A stretch of 64,000 bases of DNA, taken from a virus. The position numbers were made by a program, and so were the translations under genes. The notes beneath the pieces were generated by a model. The model ran no database searches and was not told the DNA's origin. It was given only the letters and a program-made list of their open reading frames with translations. The stretch lies in the IMG/VR virus record IMGVR_UViG_3300029922_000001, positions 294,512 through 358,511 of that record; one strand, given 5' to 3'. Positions 23,987 through 32,495 of this stretch are shown here, piece by piece (the first letter of the stretch is position 1; each line of letters starts with the position of its first letter).

Positions 23987-24586
23987 ATGGACACATGGCT
24001 TACTGCCGATTGGCACTGCGGAGAAGACAGATTTAAACTTATGGGACGACCTTTTACGTCCCCACAACAAATGATTGATACATTAGTCGAAAACCATAAC
24101 AAATTAGTAGCTCCTGATGCACATGTTTATATGTTAGGTGATGTTTGTGCTAGTCAACATCCTGAATATCTGGATCAAGTATCTCGTTTCAACGGTACCA
24201 AGGTTCTTTTGCGTGGGAACCATGATCGCGGAATTTCAGACAAAGAATTCTCACCTTATTTTCAAGAAATCATTCCAGAAGGCGAAGGAATCTATATCGA
24301 ATTTGGTGGTATTGATTGTTATCTAACACATTACCCAACTTGTGGTAAAAAAGACTGTTTTAATTTAGTTGGTCATGTCCATAACGCATGGCGAATTCAG
24401 CTTAATATGCTTAATGTTGGGGTTGATGCTAATCATTTTATTCCAGTAAATACAAAAGTTATTCCAAGACACATTGAATCACTTGGTAATTTCTATGATT
24501 TAGATGCTTTTGTGTGTTATGACGACATCAATACAAGTCATTGGGCTACCAGAGGGAAGAAAGAAAAATATTTTAACCGCCAATAG
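23987..24586 (+). CDS. Metallophosphoesterase, ends TAG-TAA
   Basis: TADWHCGEDR (D-x-H), MLGDVCA (GD), LRGNHDRG (GNHD), LTHYPT and GHVHNAW are the calcineurin-like phosphoesterase motifs in order. Members cleave phosphate esters of nucleotides or RNA 2'-3'-cyclic ends. The gene ends CAA TAG TAA: an amber codon backed at once by an ochre, so suppression would add one residue only. Confidence 0.85.
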   Translation: MDTWLTADWHCGEDRFKLMGRPFTSPQQMIDTLVENHNKLVAPDAHVYMLGDVCASQHPEYLDQVSRFNGTKVLLRGNHDRGISDKEFSPYFQEIIPEGEGIYIEFGGIDCYLTHYPTCGKKDCFNLVGHVHNAWRIQLNMLNVGVDANHFIPVNTKVIPRHIESLGNFYDLDAFVCYDDINTSHWATRGKKEKYFNRQ

Positions 24587-24971
24587 TAACTTCACCAGAG
24601 AAAATAGGTACAGAATCTAAATGAGCCTGAATGCTTGGTGTAAGTGGTCTATTGAATGTACCAATTCCAACATAACTTGGGAACAATCCTAAATCTGTTG
24701 AATCTTGTGCTAATCTTACTTGTTGAGCAAATGTGTTAAATTGTGTTTGTGCGGCAAGTAAAAAGTTCGTATTGAACTTAGCTAATTTAGTAGAACTATT
24801 ATCAACGCTAGTGTTGACGTTATAAGATAAATTAACAGTAGAAAAACTATTAGTAAGAGTTTGGGTTAAACTTGTACCAGTATGAGACATTGTAAAGTTT
24901 ACTACAGTTACAACTCCAGTGACGGTTACTGAGTTAATTGTGTAATTAATTGTAATGCTTATATCAGCCAT
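24573..24971 (-). CDS. Ser/Thr-rich virion-like protein, 132 aa
   Basis: The chosen start (MADISITINYTINS) gives a beta-rich, Thr/Ser/Asn-rich protein without charge clusters, the composition of phage decoration or fibre proteins. The promoter is unclear; an upstream in-frame start would run into the divergent promoter of the 25031 gene. It overlaps the phosphoesterase gene end by 14 bases. Assignment by composition only. Confidence 0.5.
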   Translation of the reverse strand: MADISITINYTINSVTVTGVVTVVNFTMSHTGTSLTQTLTNSFSTVNLSYNVNTSVDNSSTKLAKFNTNFLLAAQTQFNTFAQQVRLAQDSTDLGLFPSYVGIGTFNRPLTPSIQAHLDSVPIFSGEVTIGG

Positions 24972-25030
24972 GACTATCATTTCTATATAATTGTTTGCAT
25001 ATCCTTTTTCAATGTGGTATACTATCAAAC

Positions 25031-25264
25031 ATGGAACCGACTGAAAGACAAATTAATATACTCAAGCAAGCACCACTTTTTAGAGTGAGGTATGATGAAA
25101 AGGTAGAGCCTTGGGCTGTTACTGTAAAAAATACAATGGTTTGCTGGTGGAAGGAAGTTGAAGAATTGCAGCAACTAGGATTATTGAATCCTAGGAATGT
25201 TTATGAAGCTGATTTGACGCAAGAGGGGCGAATGTACACATATGATAAAAGTAAAACTAACTGA
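25031..25264 (+). CDS. Small winged-helix-like protein, 77 aa
   Basis: GGTATACT ends seven bases before the ATG. The pattern ERQINILKQAP, then EVEELQQLGLL, is shared with the next gene (KQIDILKNTP, DVEDLEEMGLL) and resembles a small winged helix-turn-helix. The pair are tandem paralogues overlapping by 23 bases. A regulatory role is inferred. Confidence 0.6.
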   Translation: MEPTERQINILKQAPLFRVRYDEKVEPWAVTVKNTMVCWWKEVEELQQLGLLNPRNVYEADLTQEGRMYTYDKSKTN

Positions 25265-25511
25265 CAAACAAATTGACATTCTAAAAAATACTCCATTAGA
25301 GTACTGTGATTCTTCTTGGACAAATTTCGGAATGCATAATAACAAATATGCATTCAATCGTAAAACTGGTCATAGAGTTTACGACTGGCACGATGTTGAA
25401 GATTTAGAAGAAATGGGATTGTTAAAATTCCATAACCTACTAAGCACTTTAATTGTCGTATTAACTCCTAAAGGAAAAGATGCAATAGCTGAATCTGTAA
25501 GTATAATATAG
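25242..25511 (+). CDS. Small winged-helix-like protein, 89 aa, ending in UAG
   Basis: Paralogue of the preceding protein with an added C-terminal strand LIVVLTPKGKDAIAE, typical of a wing and final helix. The ATG lies 13 bases after GAGGGG inside the upstream gene. The stop is TAG at 25509-25511, itself within the TATAATATAGACATG promoter-start of the next gene; suppression would add six residues and then meet TAA. Confidence 0.6.
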   Translation: MIKVKLTDKQIDILKNTPLEYCDSSWTNFGMHNNKYAFNRKTGHRVYDWHDVEDLEEMGLLKFHNLLSTLIVVLTPKGKDAIAESVSII

Positions 25512-25513
25512 AC

Positions 25514-25834
25514 ATGGTTGGCGGTAAAGTAAAAGAAGTCATTGATTGTGGTAATCTCGTTTGGGTAAACTGCGAAGAGAATTGTTATAGGATTAGCGGA
25601 TGTAAAGATCCAACTTGTACTCATGAAGAGTGTGCAGTTTATGTAGAGCGTAATGAAAATTCATTAAAGATTAAAGCAGGGGATAAGTTATGGTGGCAAG
25701 GTCAAAGCACTTATTGGACACCACAACCTTTCACTAAAAATGAAGAAGATTTAAAATGTGGAATAGATTATGAAATCGACATTCGCAAAATGAGTGGTTC
25801 AGGAGTTAGTAGACCTGAATTAGTTAGTTGTTAA
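25514..25834 (+). CDS. Hypothetical protein with cysteine cluster, 106 aa
   Basis: TATAAT ends six bases before the ATG. The sequence DPTCTHEECAVYVERN, then SLKIKAGDKLWWQGQSTYWT, resembles a small phage protein type seen in many large phages, but no function is known to me. The cysteines (CEENC, C-x-H-x-x-C) may bind zinc. Confidence 0.65.
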   Translation: MVGGKVKEVIDCGNLVWVNCEENCYRISGCKDPTCTHEECAVYVERNENSLKIKAGDKLWWQGQSTYWTPQPFTKNEEDLKCGIDYEIDIRKMSGSGVSRPELVSC

Positions 25835-25982
25835 GAGTTCCCGATAGTGAGGATCAGCTTAATACGTACCGTTTAAACCGTGGCAAAGTAAGTGATAGGG
25901 AGCAACCTCAATCCTCCGGTATCCCTACCTAGTGGGATGACAACCAGGAAAATAGACTGGTACCGAGGGATATAAGGAGTTT
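25835..25982 (+). promoter_or_regulatory. Structured 5' region that can mask the ribosome site of the next gene
   Basis: CTCC-GG-TATCCCT (from 25914) can pair with AGGGATA-TA-AGGAG immediately before the ATG at 25983, hiding the AGGAG. Inside lie ACCAG/CTGGT and other short stems, and upstream GAGGAT (25849-25854) can compete by pairing with ATCCTC. Mutually exclusive pairings upstream of one small gene are what a riboswitch or protein-controlled leader looks like. No known class fits by eye. Confidence 0.5.
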
Positions 25983-26222
25983 ATGGAATTAGAATTTAAA
26001 GGAACATTTGATGAAGAAAATGATACATTTTTTACAGGTGCAATGAGATACATAGGTTGGGAAGATCCAAATTATCCACTACGTAGTGACGGATACATAT
26101 TAGGTATTCCACTTGAAGAAGTATTTGATTTAAGAAAAGCTGTAATCAATGGTATTACTTTTATTTATCAAGAATCGGAAGAAACGGCTCAAAAAGCTAG
26201 AGAATATTTTGAAGAGGCTTGA
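25983..26222 (+). CDS. Hypothetical protein, 79 aa, under a structured leader
   Basis: One of the few genes with a near-ideal ribosome site (AAGGAG, 6 bases before ATG). Acidic, with GWEDPNYPLRSDGYILGIP and a helical C-terminus ending in Ala. Its TGA stop lies inside the TTGACA -35 box of the following non-coding RNA. No family recognised. Confidence 0.65.
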   Translation: MELEFKGTFDEENDTFFTGAMRYIGWEDPNYPLRSDGYILGIPLEEVFDLRKAVINGITFIYQESEETAQKAREYFEEA

Positions 26223-26249
26223 CAAAATCCAATGAATAAGTGCTATAAT
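26219..26249 (+). promoter_or_regulatory. Sigma-70-type promoter of the 26.3-kb RNA
   Basis: TTGACA (26219-26224) and TATAAT (26244-26249), spacer 19. The -35 contains the TGA stop of the preceding gene. Confidence 0.7.
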
Positions 26250-26256
26250 AAATCAT

Positions 26257-26506
26257 AAGCAGGGAACATCTTGAATCGTTCAAGATCTTTGCTTGCTTAA
26301 AGAGAAGTTTCGTACTTTCAGCTTTAAAAAGTGCATAAGGTTAATATAAATAGTATAATGTAAGTTGTTTTTTGTTTTCGCGTTAAAAGCAAATGGTCCG
26401 ACATTTCGGAAAGTTTCTTACTTTGAACGTAAAATAAGTGGTGGAGGACCTGCGGAAACGTAGCGTCCCTAGAAAAAAGCCTCATAGAAATATGAGGCTT
26501 TTTTCG
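26257..26506 (+). ncRNA. Structured non-coding RNA, about 250 nt
   Basis: Bracketed by a full promoter and a strong terminator with no credible ORF between. Visible stems: AAGCA...TGCTT enclosing ATCTTGAA-TCG-TTCAAGAT near the 5' end, TCCG/CGGA, and GGAC-TGCG-GAAA-CGTA-GTCC with a GNRA tetraloop near 26440-26470. A second TATAAT near 26354 could start a shorter form. No homology claimed. Confidence 0.65.
26473..26504. terminator. Bidirectional rho-independent terminator
   Basis: AAAAAAGCCTCATA-GAAA-TATGAGGCTTTTTT: a perfect stem with a GAAA loop and T-runs on both strands. It ends the RNA on the plus strand and the HNH-AP2 gene on the minus strand. Confidence 0.9.
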
Positions 26507-26983
26507 TTATAACTTAAAATTAAGATTAGCAAATTCACCAAATAGTTCTTTAGCTTTATTATCATAAGCTCTCGCAGCATCTTCTTCATTGATAAAATAT
26601 CCTACAAAAATTCTTTTATTATTAAATCCAATTTGTGATTTCCATTTTTTTCTTGATTTTTCCCAATTAACTCCCATGTATTTACTAGTGCTGTTTTTAT
26701 TTGAAGATTGATTCATGTGGTTTTGTTGGTGCGTACATAATCTCAAATTATATTTTTCATTATCACAGCCATTATGGTTTATATGATCTATGTGAATTTT
26801 TGGATTATTATTATTGATAATTAAACGATGCATACCAGTGGTTTTGTGCTTACCATTTTCTTGTTTAATAGAAGTTTCGGCATATCCATTATTATTGTAA
26901 TACCATTTATAGTTTTTGACAAGATCCCAATCTTCATCATCTATAAAAGCAAATTTACCTTTAGTAAGCGATATTTCAATCAT
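26507..26983 (-). CDS. HNH-AP2 homing endonuclease
   Basis: The N-terminal part WDLVKNYKWYYNNNGYAET is the usual lead-in of this class. The HNH core is GMHRLII, KIHIDHINHNGCDNEKYNLR, and the C-terminus is an AP2 DNA-binding domain (GVNWEKSRKKWKSQI, RIFVGYFINEEDAARAYD). It is complete. TATAAT ends five bases before the ATG. It lies beside a structured RNA, like the HNH gene at 21486. Confidence 0.9.
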   Translation of the reverse strand: MIEISLTKGKFAFIDDEDWDLVKNYKWYYNNNGYAETSIKQENGKHKTTGMHRLIINNNNPKIHIDHINHNGCDNEKYNLRLCTHQQNHMNQSSNKNSTSKYMGVNWEKSRKKWKSQIGFNNKRIFVGYFINEEDAARAYDNKAKELFGEFANLNFKL

Positions 26984-27001
26984 AATTTATTATAATAATT
27001 T

Positions 27002-27778
27002 TTATAATTTATTTTGCATACGATTACATTCATTAACAATTATATTAACAAATTTTTCATTAGTAAAATAATACATATGAGATGTTGGAAAATATTTACT
27101 GATTAGTCCTCCAACGTTTAATTCTATATCAATAATTCTATCATCCTTAGCATAGGCTTGATTAATTTTTTTTATTGGATACCCAATAACATCATAATCA
27201 CTGTAAATATTTAACCATTTAGAAACATTGATGGGTTCACCGCCACCAGTGTTTGCCAAACTCCAAACCAAGATTGGTGAACCAATGGTGAATAGTGTTT
27301 TTAAGCTCTGTAGTGCCTTCTGTGACTTCAAAGAAGCTGTGTAGTATTTATTGCCATCAGAGTCTTTATTCTGTACATCCCAGATAAAATTGTTAGTAAT
27401 AATAGTTCCTAAACTATGTCCTATCCAAAGTAAAACACCATCATCGCCAAGCCAGTCACTAGCTTCACTTAACACAGAATCAACTCTTTGATGAATGGCA
27501 CTATAAACATCATTAGTAGTGTCAGATAATTGATAAGCAACAGCATCGCCAACAAATTCAATCATAAACATACGCAGTGTTTTCCAACCTAAATTAACAA
27601 TTTTACTATCTAATTGATCTTCAGTAGTGCGGACTAAATCTTTCCAAGAACAAGGGAAGACTTTAAGTTCTACATTGGTAAGATCCTTAGTTTGAGATTC
27701 TAGCAAGGTTACAAACTCGTTAGCGAAGTCAGGACCGTTATTACCGATACCATGTATAGCAAAAATAGCGATTTTCAT
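27002..27778 (-). CDS. Alpha/beta-hydrolase (lipase/esterase-like)
   Basis: IFAIHGIGNNGPDF gives the oxyanion-hole HG, LLWIGHSLGT the nucleophile elbow (G-H-S-L-G), YSDYDVIGYP the likely Asp and FPTSHMYYF the likely His. The length (258) fits a single-domain hydrolase. No signal peptide, so it acts in the cytoplasm or from a lysis complex. No -10 is seen at leaderless distance. Substrate unknown. Confidence 0.8.
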   Translation of the reverse strand: MKIAIFAIHGIGNNGPDFANEFVTLLESQTKDLTNVELKVFPCSWKDLVRTTEDQLDSKIVNLGWKTLRMFMIEFVGDAVAYQLSDTTNDVYSAIHQRVDSVLSEASDWLGDDGVLLWIGHSLGTIITNNFIWDVQNKDSDGNKYYTASLKSQKALQSLKTLFTIGSPILVWSLANTGGGEPINVSKWLNIYSDYDVIGYPIKKINQAYAKDDRIIDIELNVGGLISKYFPTSHMYYFTNEKFVNIIVNECNRMQNKL

Positions 27779-27831
27779 AATTTTATGTTCGATTTAACAG
27801 GTTATTTATCCTTAATTTTTAAAAAATAATT

Positions 27832-28515
27832 ATGAAAACTATAATTGCAGAAGTTATGTTATTGGCAAAAGAGTTTGATGAAAATAATATGACATATCAA
27901 GCTGATGCAGTTGATCAAATTACACACGCAATTCTTGCTCAAATAGATTGGAGTAAACATAGAAAACCTGGACAATTAGAAAAAGAAAATAATGCTTTAA
28001 TAGATAAAAATTTAGATTTAAACGTTCGTCGTAATGAAAATACATTAGCTAATTCAACTGTGTTGAATTATTTTATTAACGGTCACGCACCTACTCAAGA
28101 ACAAATTGAAAAACTAATCAAAGATAGAACTGTTACACAAATGCAGAAAATAAGTGATGTTATTAATTTGTATGGAACACAGGATCAAAAAACAAGAAGA
28201 TCACAAACAGTTAAATCTGTTATGTTTGAAGAAGAAGAAAAAAAGAAACTAAAGGGTGTGGACAACAATAAACTAAAATTAAAAATCCAAAAATTAACCA
28301 GTGAAGTAAAGAATATTATCGCAGACATTCGCGCTCTTACTCAGAAAATTAATTTACCAGTTTATAGAGATAAGAAAAATCAACTCCTTAGCGCCATCGA
28401 AGAGAAAAAGTTATTAGTTGAACAGATCAACGATAACATACAGATATTAAAGAATTTATTAATACCTGATACTAATCAAAGTAAATTCTTTGAGCCTTTA
28501 GTTCTAACGGGCTAA
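27832..28515 (+). CDS. Coiled-coil protein with LD-type N-terminal motif, 227 aa
   Basis: N-terminus MLLAKEFDENNMTYQADAVD, then QITHAILAQIDW, follows the same pattern (A-x-x-F/L-D, A-D-x-V/I-D) as the virion-like proteins at 29028, 32496 and 33202. The rest is coiled coil with many Lys, Asn and Gln. It may be a packaged or scaffold protein. It is convergent with a small minus-strand gene at its 3' end. Confidence 0.6.
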   Translation: MKTIIAEVMLLAKEFDENNMTYQADAVDQITHAILAQIDWSKHRKPGQLEKENNALIDKNLDLNVRRNENTLANSTVLNYFINGHAPTQEQIEKLIKDRTVTQMQKISDVINLYGTQDQKTRRSQTVKSVMFEEEEKKKLKGVDNNKLKLKIQKLTSEVKNIIADIRALTQKINLPVYRDKKNQLLSAIEEKKLLVEQINDNIQILKNLLIPDTNQSKFFEPLVLTG

Positions 28516-28667
28516 TAATCGACAGTGCAGTTATCCTTTTTTGTATATAGAGCAAATGGCACACCATTAACCATACCCACAAAAATACTACTATTACAAG
28601 TTTGTTCTTTTGAACAATTACAATCCAACGAAGGGAAGCTAAACAAAGATTTTAAGATTTTTTTCAT
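28512..28667 (-). CDS. Small cysteine-containing protein, 51 aa, ending in UAG
   Basis: ATG at 28667 is preceded by GGAGAATAT, a proper Shine-Dalgarno. The sequence has DCNCSKEQTC in the middle and a final NCTVDY, four cysteines that could form disulfides or bind metal; the N-terminus (MKKILKSLFSF) is basic-hydrophobic. The stop is TAG (28514-28512), overlapping the last codon of the convergent gene. Confidence 0.55.
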   Translation of the reverse strand: MKKILKSLFSFPSLDCNCSKEQTCNSSIFVGMVNGVPFALYTKKDNCTVDY

Positions 28668-28721
28668 ATATTCTCCAATACGGTACAACTCTGTGGAGAA
28701 GCTACTTTGCTTACTTATATA

Positions 28722-29015
28722 TTATACCAAGTATGTCTCTGGATTGGAATATTCTTTGAGGAAAATTGCAGATTCTTCTGGTAATGTTTCTAATGCTGCA
28801 ACTGCAACAGCGGCAATTTGGACGATTTCATGTTCTATGGAATTTCTACCAGTTGGATTTTTAACATAAGCTAAACAAGCTTCGTTTAGTTCTTGTTGTA
28901 AAATAATAAGGAATTCACCTAATCTTTTGTCGGTAGTCCAACCTTTTTTGATTATCTTAGCTTCTTGAAAAACCCTTTCTTGGTTAACAACTTCTAGTAC
29001 AGTTTCACGCTTCAT
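28722..29015 (-). CDS. MazG-like NTP pyrophosphohydrolase-type protein
   Basis: VVNQERVFQEAK, LGEFLIILQQELNEACLAY and GRNSIEHEIVQIAAVAVAALE match the small MazG-like family of phages (four-helix all-alpha NTP pyrophosphatase fold). Family members hydrolyse dNTPs or (p)ppGpp-like nucleotides. The second metal motif is partly changed (E-I-V-Q in place of E-x-x-D), so activity is uncertain. The -10 TACAAT lies five bases before the ATG. Confidence 0.6.
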   Translation of the reverse strand: MKRETVLEVVNQERVFQEAKIIKKGWTTDKRLGEFLIILQQELNEACLAYVKNPTGRNSIEHEIVQIAAVAVAALETLPEESAIFLKEYSNPETYLV

Positions 29016-29027
29016 ACTTTATTGTAC

Positions 29028-30860
29028 TTAGAATGTAAACCCTTCGGTTTTAGCCTTGGCGATTGTTGGATTATCAATTGGGCTAGTTCCTGTTCCGGTG
29101 TTACCGGTGGTTCCATTTGGCTCAATGCTGCCAGTTTGGGCAAGACTTCTAGAAGCTTGATATTTCTTTGTTGCTGCTATTGTTTCTGGTCCAATAATAC
29201 CATCAATAGCGACTGGGAAGCCTTTATTAGTTAAGAATGTTTGCCATTGTTGAATGGTTGGTTTTTTAACGAATGGTTGTGCTTGACTTGTTGATCTATA
29301 GCTTTGTATTTGTTGATTGTAGTTCATTGCAAATTGTGCAAATTGAGGATTTCCATCAACGCTACCAACCAACCAAGGATATTTAGTTCTTAATTGAGGT
29401 AATGCATCTCTAAGTTTAATACCTTGTTTACCCATTGCAACCGCTTCTTGAACGGCTTGTGCCACGACTGGTGTCATTGGAGTGTTCAAAGACATATTGT
29501 TAGTATCTCTTATGTCTTTATGTTGTTGACTTTGTGGAACGACTGTTTTACCAAGAATGTCTAAACCACCACCAGTATCACCAGCAAATTGTGCTAATTC
29601 AGCACCTTGATCTGCTCCAATACCAATAACACCTAAAGCACCAGCAATAGGTTGTAAACCAGGAATAATAGCTGAAATACTACCAAGAAAGTTTGCAAAA
29701 AATCCAATAAATTTAGCTCTTGTATATGCATCATTAGCTAAATCAATTTCTCCACCTTGAATTTTTTGACACCAACTATACGCTTCTGGAACCTGCATAA
29801 TTAAACCAATAAAAGGTAAATATTTAGTGAATTTACTTAAAGCATTTAAGGCTGGCATAGATGCGCTAATCTTAGCTAATGCATTTGAAATTACACTAGC
29901 AACTTCTGAATTTTTAGTTGCCGCCGCAGCAGCTTTATCTAATTCACCAGCAACATTACTAAGATTTTCAGCTTTGGCACTTAAACTAGCAATTTCTTGT
30001 GCGGCTTGAGGGTTATTCATTAATTCTGCATTATTTTTTAAAGCTTGTAGACGTTGAATAGCGGCTTGTTGTGCTTCTGGATTATCAGTTTTATTTAAGT
30101 CTTCTGCGATACTTGTTGCCCAATTTTGCTGTTTTAAATCTCCAGCAGCATTTGTAGTATTTGTGGCATTAGCAGCGGGAGTTGCAGCCGCATTAGCGGC
30201 AGGGGCAAGTTGTGTTAATGCTGCATCTGCTTGAGATGCAGCTTGTGTTGCAAGTTGTGTTTCTTGCGTGATAGCTTGTGCTAATTGTGGATTAGCTTTA
30301 TATACTAATAGAAATTCAGGATCTTGAGTGGCTTTGGAAACAATTTGTGCTCCAATTTTACTAGCTAGAGCATTCATAACCAGGCTTTCATTGCTTCCCA
30401 TACCTCCAGCCGCAAAAAAAGCTATAGCTTCTCTAGAAATATTAACGCCCCGTTGTAACCATTTTTCTAAACCTACAGCATTCTTGTTTTTCATTAAATT
30501 GTAAAAAGATGGATATTTTTTTAATAATAAAGCTTCTACGTATTTTAATAATTCTCTAGTTGCCACACTTCTGGCTAGTCCACCTGGATTATTCCAATCA
30601 CCAAAAGCAATTTTAGAACCCAGATCAGTTAGGCTTTCACCTTGTGCTGGTGTACCTTTTGGCATATTTGGATTTAATAAAATATTAGAATTCCCACCTG
30701 AAGGATCTATATTTTGTGTAGGTGAAATCATTGATGGCGATTGATTGAATGCGTTATTTGGATCAAGGAATCTTTGGGCAGTACGAATCATATTGCGATC
30801 TATTTCATCAGCAAGGTGGTGAAATCCATTTTTATCTAAACTTCTAGCAATACTATCCAT
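29028..30860 (-). CDS. Virion-type protein with peptidoglycan-binding domain, 610 aa
   Basis: The N-terminus (IARSLDKNGFHHLADEIDRN, then MIRTAQ) carries the LD-type motif. A long Ala/Gln/Asn-rich helical region follows, with hydrophobic segments around residues 350-430 (LPFIGLIMQVPEAYSW, FANFLGSISAIIPGLQP) that could enter a membrane. A peptidoglycan-binding domain of the PG_binding_1 type lies near residues 530-575 (IQQWQTFLTNKGFPVAIDG, GPETIAATKKYQ). This architecture suits an internal virion protein ejected through the cell envelope. Confidence 0.65.
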   Translation of the reverse strand: MDSIARSLDKNGFHHLADEIDRNMIRTAQRFLDPNNAFNQSPSMISPTQNIDPSGGNSNILLNPNMPKGTPAQGESLTDLGSKIAFGDWNNPGGLARSVATRELLKYVEALLLKKYPSFYNLMKNKNAVGLEKWLQRGVNISREAIAFFAAGGMGSNESLVMNALASKIGAQIVSKATQDPEFLLVYKANPQLAQAITQETQLATQAASQADAALTQLAPAANAAATPAANATNTTNAAGDLKQQNWATSIAEDLNKTDNPEAQQAAIQRLQALKNNAELMNNPQAAQEIASLSAKAENLSNVAGELDKAAAAATKNSEVASVISNALAKISASMPALNALSKFTKYLPFIGLIMQVPEAYSWCQKIQGGEIDLANDAYTRAKFIGFFANFLGSISAIIPGLQPIAGALGVIGIGADQGAELAQFAGDTGGGLDILGKTVVPQSQQHKDIRDTNNMSLNTPMTPVVAQAVQEAVAMGKQGIKLRDALPQLRTKYPWLVGSVDGNPQFAQFAMNYNQQIQSYRSTSQAQPFVKKPTIQQWQTFLTNKGFPVAIDGIIGPETIAATKKYQASRSLAQTGSIEPNGTTGNTGTGTSPIDNPTIAKAKTEGFTF

Positions 30861-30928
30861 GTTTAATTAATTATGAATATGTTAAGTGTATTCCTTGAAA
30901 TAGTTCAAAAATGTGGATGTATAGATAG

Positions 30929-30967
30929 AAAACCGCAAGAAATATTAAGTATATTTCTTGCGGTTTT
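30929..30967. terminator. Bidirectional terminator-like hairpin
   Basis: AAAACCGCAAGAAATAT (30929-30945) pairs perfectly with ATATTTCTTGCGGTTTT (30951-30967), 17 bp with a 5-base loop and short T-runs on both strands. It lies just downstream of the minus-strand gene ending at 31002. Confidence 0.85.
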
Positions 30968-31001
30968 ACTAACGTTAATTATTTCATCCAAGCCGTTATA
31001 T

Positions 31002-32243
31002 TTAAGGCAACGACTTGATGTAATCGTCTAAGTAACCTTGAACTAAATCACACAATGGTTTCTCACCATAACCAGTTTCTGCAAAGTACTTGGGATCATT
31101 ATATACAGTCAACTTTTTAGGTTGACGACGACCTTGAGATGTTGTATAAGCCAATAATATATCATCCATACTATTAACGATATCTTTCACATTAGACTTA
31201 AAGAAATCTTTAGTTTGATCTAATGAACCTAATTTCCAATTACCTTGATTATCTACCAAAGCATAACCTAATGCGAACAAGAATGGATTCCAAAGATGCT
31301 TCGGAAATTCATATGGAACAATTTCATTAATGAAGTATAGCTTGCGATTACGTTTTACACCACCGCCACGCAAAAACTCTCCGGTTTTCGCATTACACAA
31401 AACGAGATTAGTAACGTCTTGTCTTTTATATGGATGACCAATGTTTCTGATTGGATAATTAAAAGTATTATTACCACAATAAATTTCATATTGCACATAA
31501 TCCATAAACTGGAATTGTTCATAAAGATTAATTGCTGAAACATCTAGTAAAGTTCGTGACATTTTATCATTAAACCCAACAAGCGCAGGAAGAATTTGAG
31601 TCATATTTCGATATGATTGCGATGTTGTAACTAGGTTGTTAATCAAACCACTATTTTTAAAAATCTCAGTAATACTAACTTCACCTTTATTTGTGATCCA
31701 ACTAAATTTATCACCAAATGCCCCAAGGTGTTGTTTAATTTTATTAAATTTACCATTATATAAATCAAACGTTGTAGTTGTTACAGCCCTAGTCTTATTT
31801 AAAGTGATTGGCATCAAATTAGAGATATTAGCTGGTAATCCAACAACGAGATTAATCATAATTCCAGCTTCATTGGGAATTTCTGGATCTTGAGCCATGT
31901 TAATAAATTGTTCAAGCAAATGTCCACCATTCATTTGACCATCGTTAGGACCAAAAAATAGATCAACCGTTTTATTGGCATGATTAATTTTAAATGATGT
32001 ACATGTCCCTGTTACGCCTTGTGATAAATATTGAAAATATTCAGGATATTTAATTGCGTTTTGCTTAATTTCCTTTTCTATTTCTTTATTCTCATTAACA
32101 TTAGGACCGCGCACATTATGAGAGGGAATAGTTTTCCCAGAATCATATAGTTTTTTAATGTGGGGCTTTTTAACAATCAATGAAAGCCGTTTGCCGCCTT
32201 CAAGTTCAGTGACAGAAGAATAATCGAGAGTGATTTTGTTCAT
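31002..32243 (-). CDS. AIPR-like protein, 413 aa (tentative)
   Basis: A segment IPSHNVRGPNVNENKEIEK followed by YFQYLSQGVTGTCTSF and GPNDGQMNGGHLLEQFIN recalls the AIPR family (abortive infection phage resistance): N-V-R, an N-G-I-T-like turn and a conserved N-G-G/Q-x-T-like box. In phages such proteins may counter or copy host abortive-infection systems. TATTAT lies seven bases before the ATG. The match is by pattern and moderate at best. Confidence 0.4.
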   Translation of the reverse strand: MNKITLDYSSVTELEGGKRLSLIVKKPHIKKLYDSGKTIPSHNVRGPNVNENKEIEKEIKQNAIKYPEYFQYLSQGVTGTCTSFKINHANKTVDLFFGPNDGQMNGGHLLEQFINMAQDPEIPNEAGIMINLVVGLPANISNLMPITLNKTRAVTTTTFDLYNGKFNKIKQHLGAFGDKFSWITNKGEVSITEIFKNSGLINNLVTTSQSYRNMTQILPALVGFNDKMSRTLLDVSAINLYEQFQFMDYVQYEIYCGNNTFNYPIRNIGHPYKRQDVTNLVLCNAKTGEFLRGGGVKRNRKLYFINEIVPYEFPKHLWNPFLFALGYALVDNQGNWKLGSLDQTKDFFKSNVKDIVNSMDDILLAYTTSQGRRQPKKLTVYNDPKYFAETGYGEKPLCDLVQGYLDDYIKSLP

Positions 32244-32298
32244 TAGGGATATAATACCAGCTTAAAATCACCATGTCAAGCTATTCAACGCTTATTAT

Positions 32299-32472
32299 TC
32301 ACTTTTGATCTACGTGCTTTATTTTATATAATGGTCTTGTGATATTTGGATTATATTCTGGATTTAAATATGTTTTAAACTCAGCTAAGGGAATTTTACA
32401 AAATTCACAATCATACTTATGATTGAGTTTATTACCGCACTTTTTACAACATCTAATGTATTTTTGGTTCAT
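32299..32472 (-). CDS. Small zinc-ribbon protein, 57 aa
   Basis: Reads MNQKYIRCCKKCGNKLNHKY then DCEFCKIPLAEF: a C-x-x-C pair and a second C-x-x-C pair 15 residues later, a minimal zinc ribbon. TATAAT ends five bases before the ATG (32472). It fills the gap between the AIPR-like gene and the Gln-rich gene. Target unknown. Confidence 0.6.
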   Translation of the reverse strand: MNQKYIRCCKKCGNKLNHKYDCEFCKIPLAEFKTYLNPEYNPNITRPLYKIKHVDQK

Positions 32473-32495
32473 GTTTTATTATAAGAATAAATTGA

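Noticed and set aside
29022-29234. Numerous ORFs of 60-110 codons opposite real genes (for example 29022, 39092 minus, 31636, 9417 minus).
   Set aside because: They lie antisense to well-supported genes, lack start signals and mirror the composition of the opposite strand.
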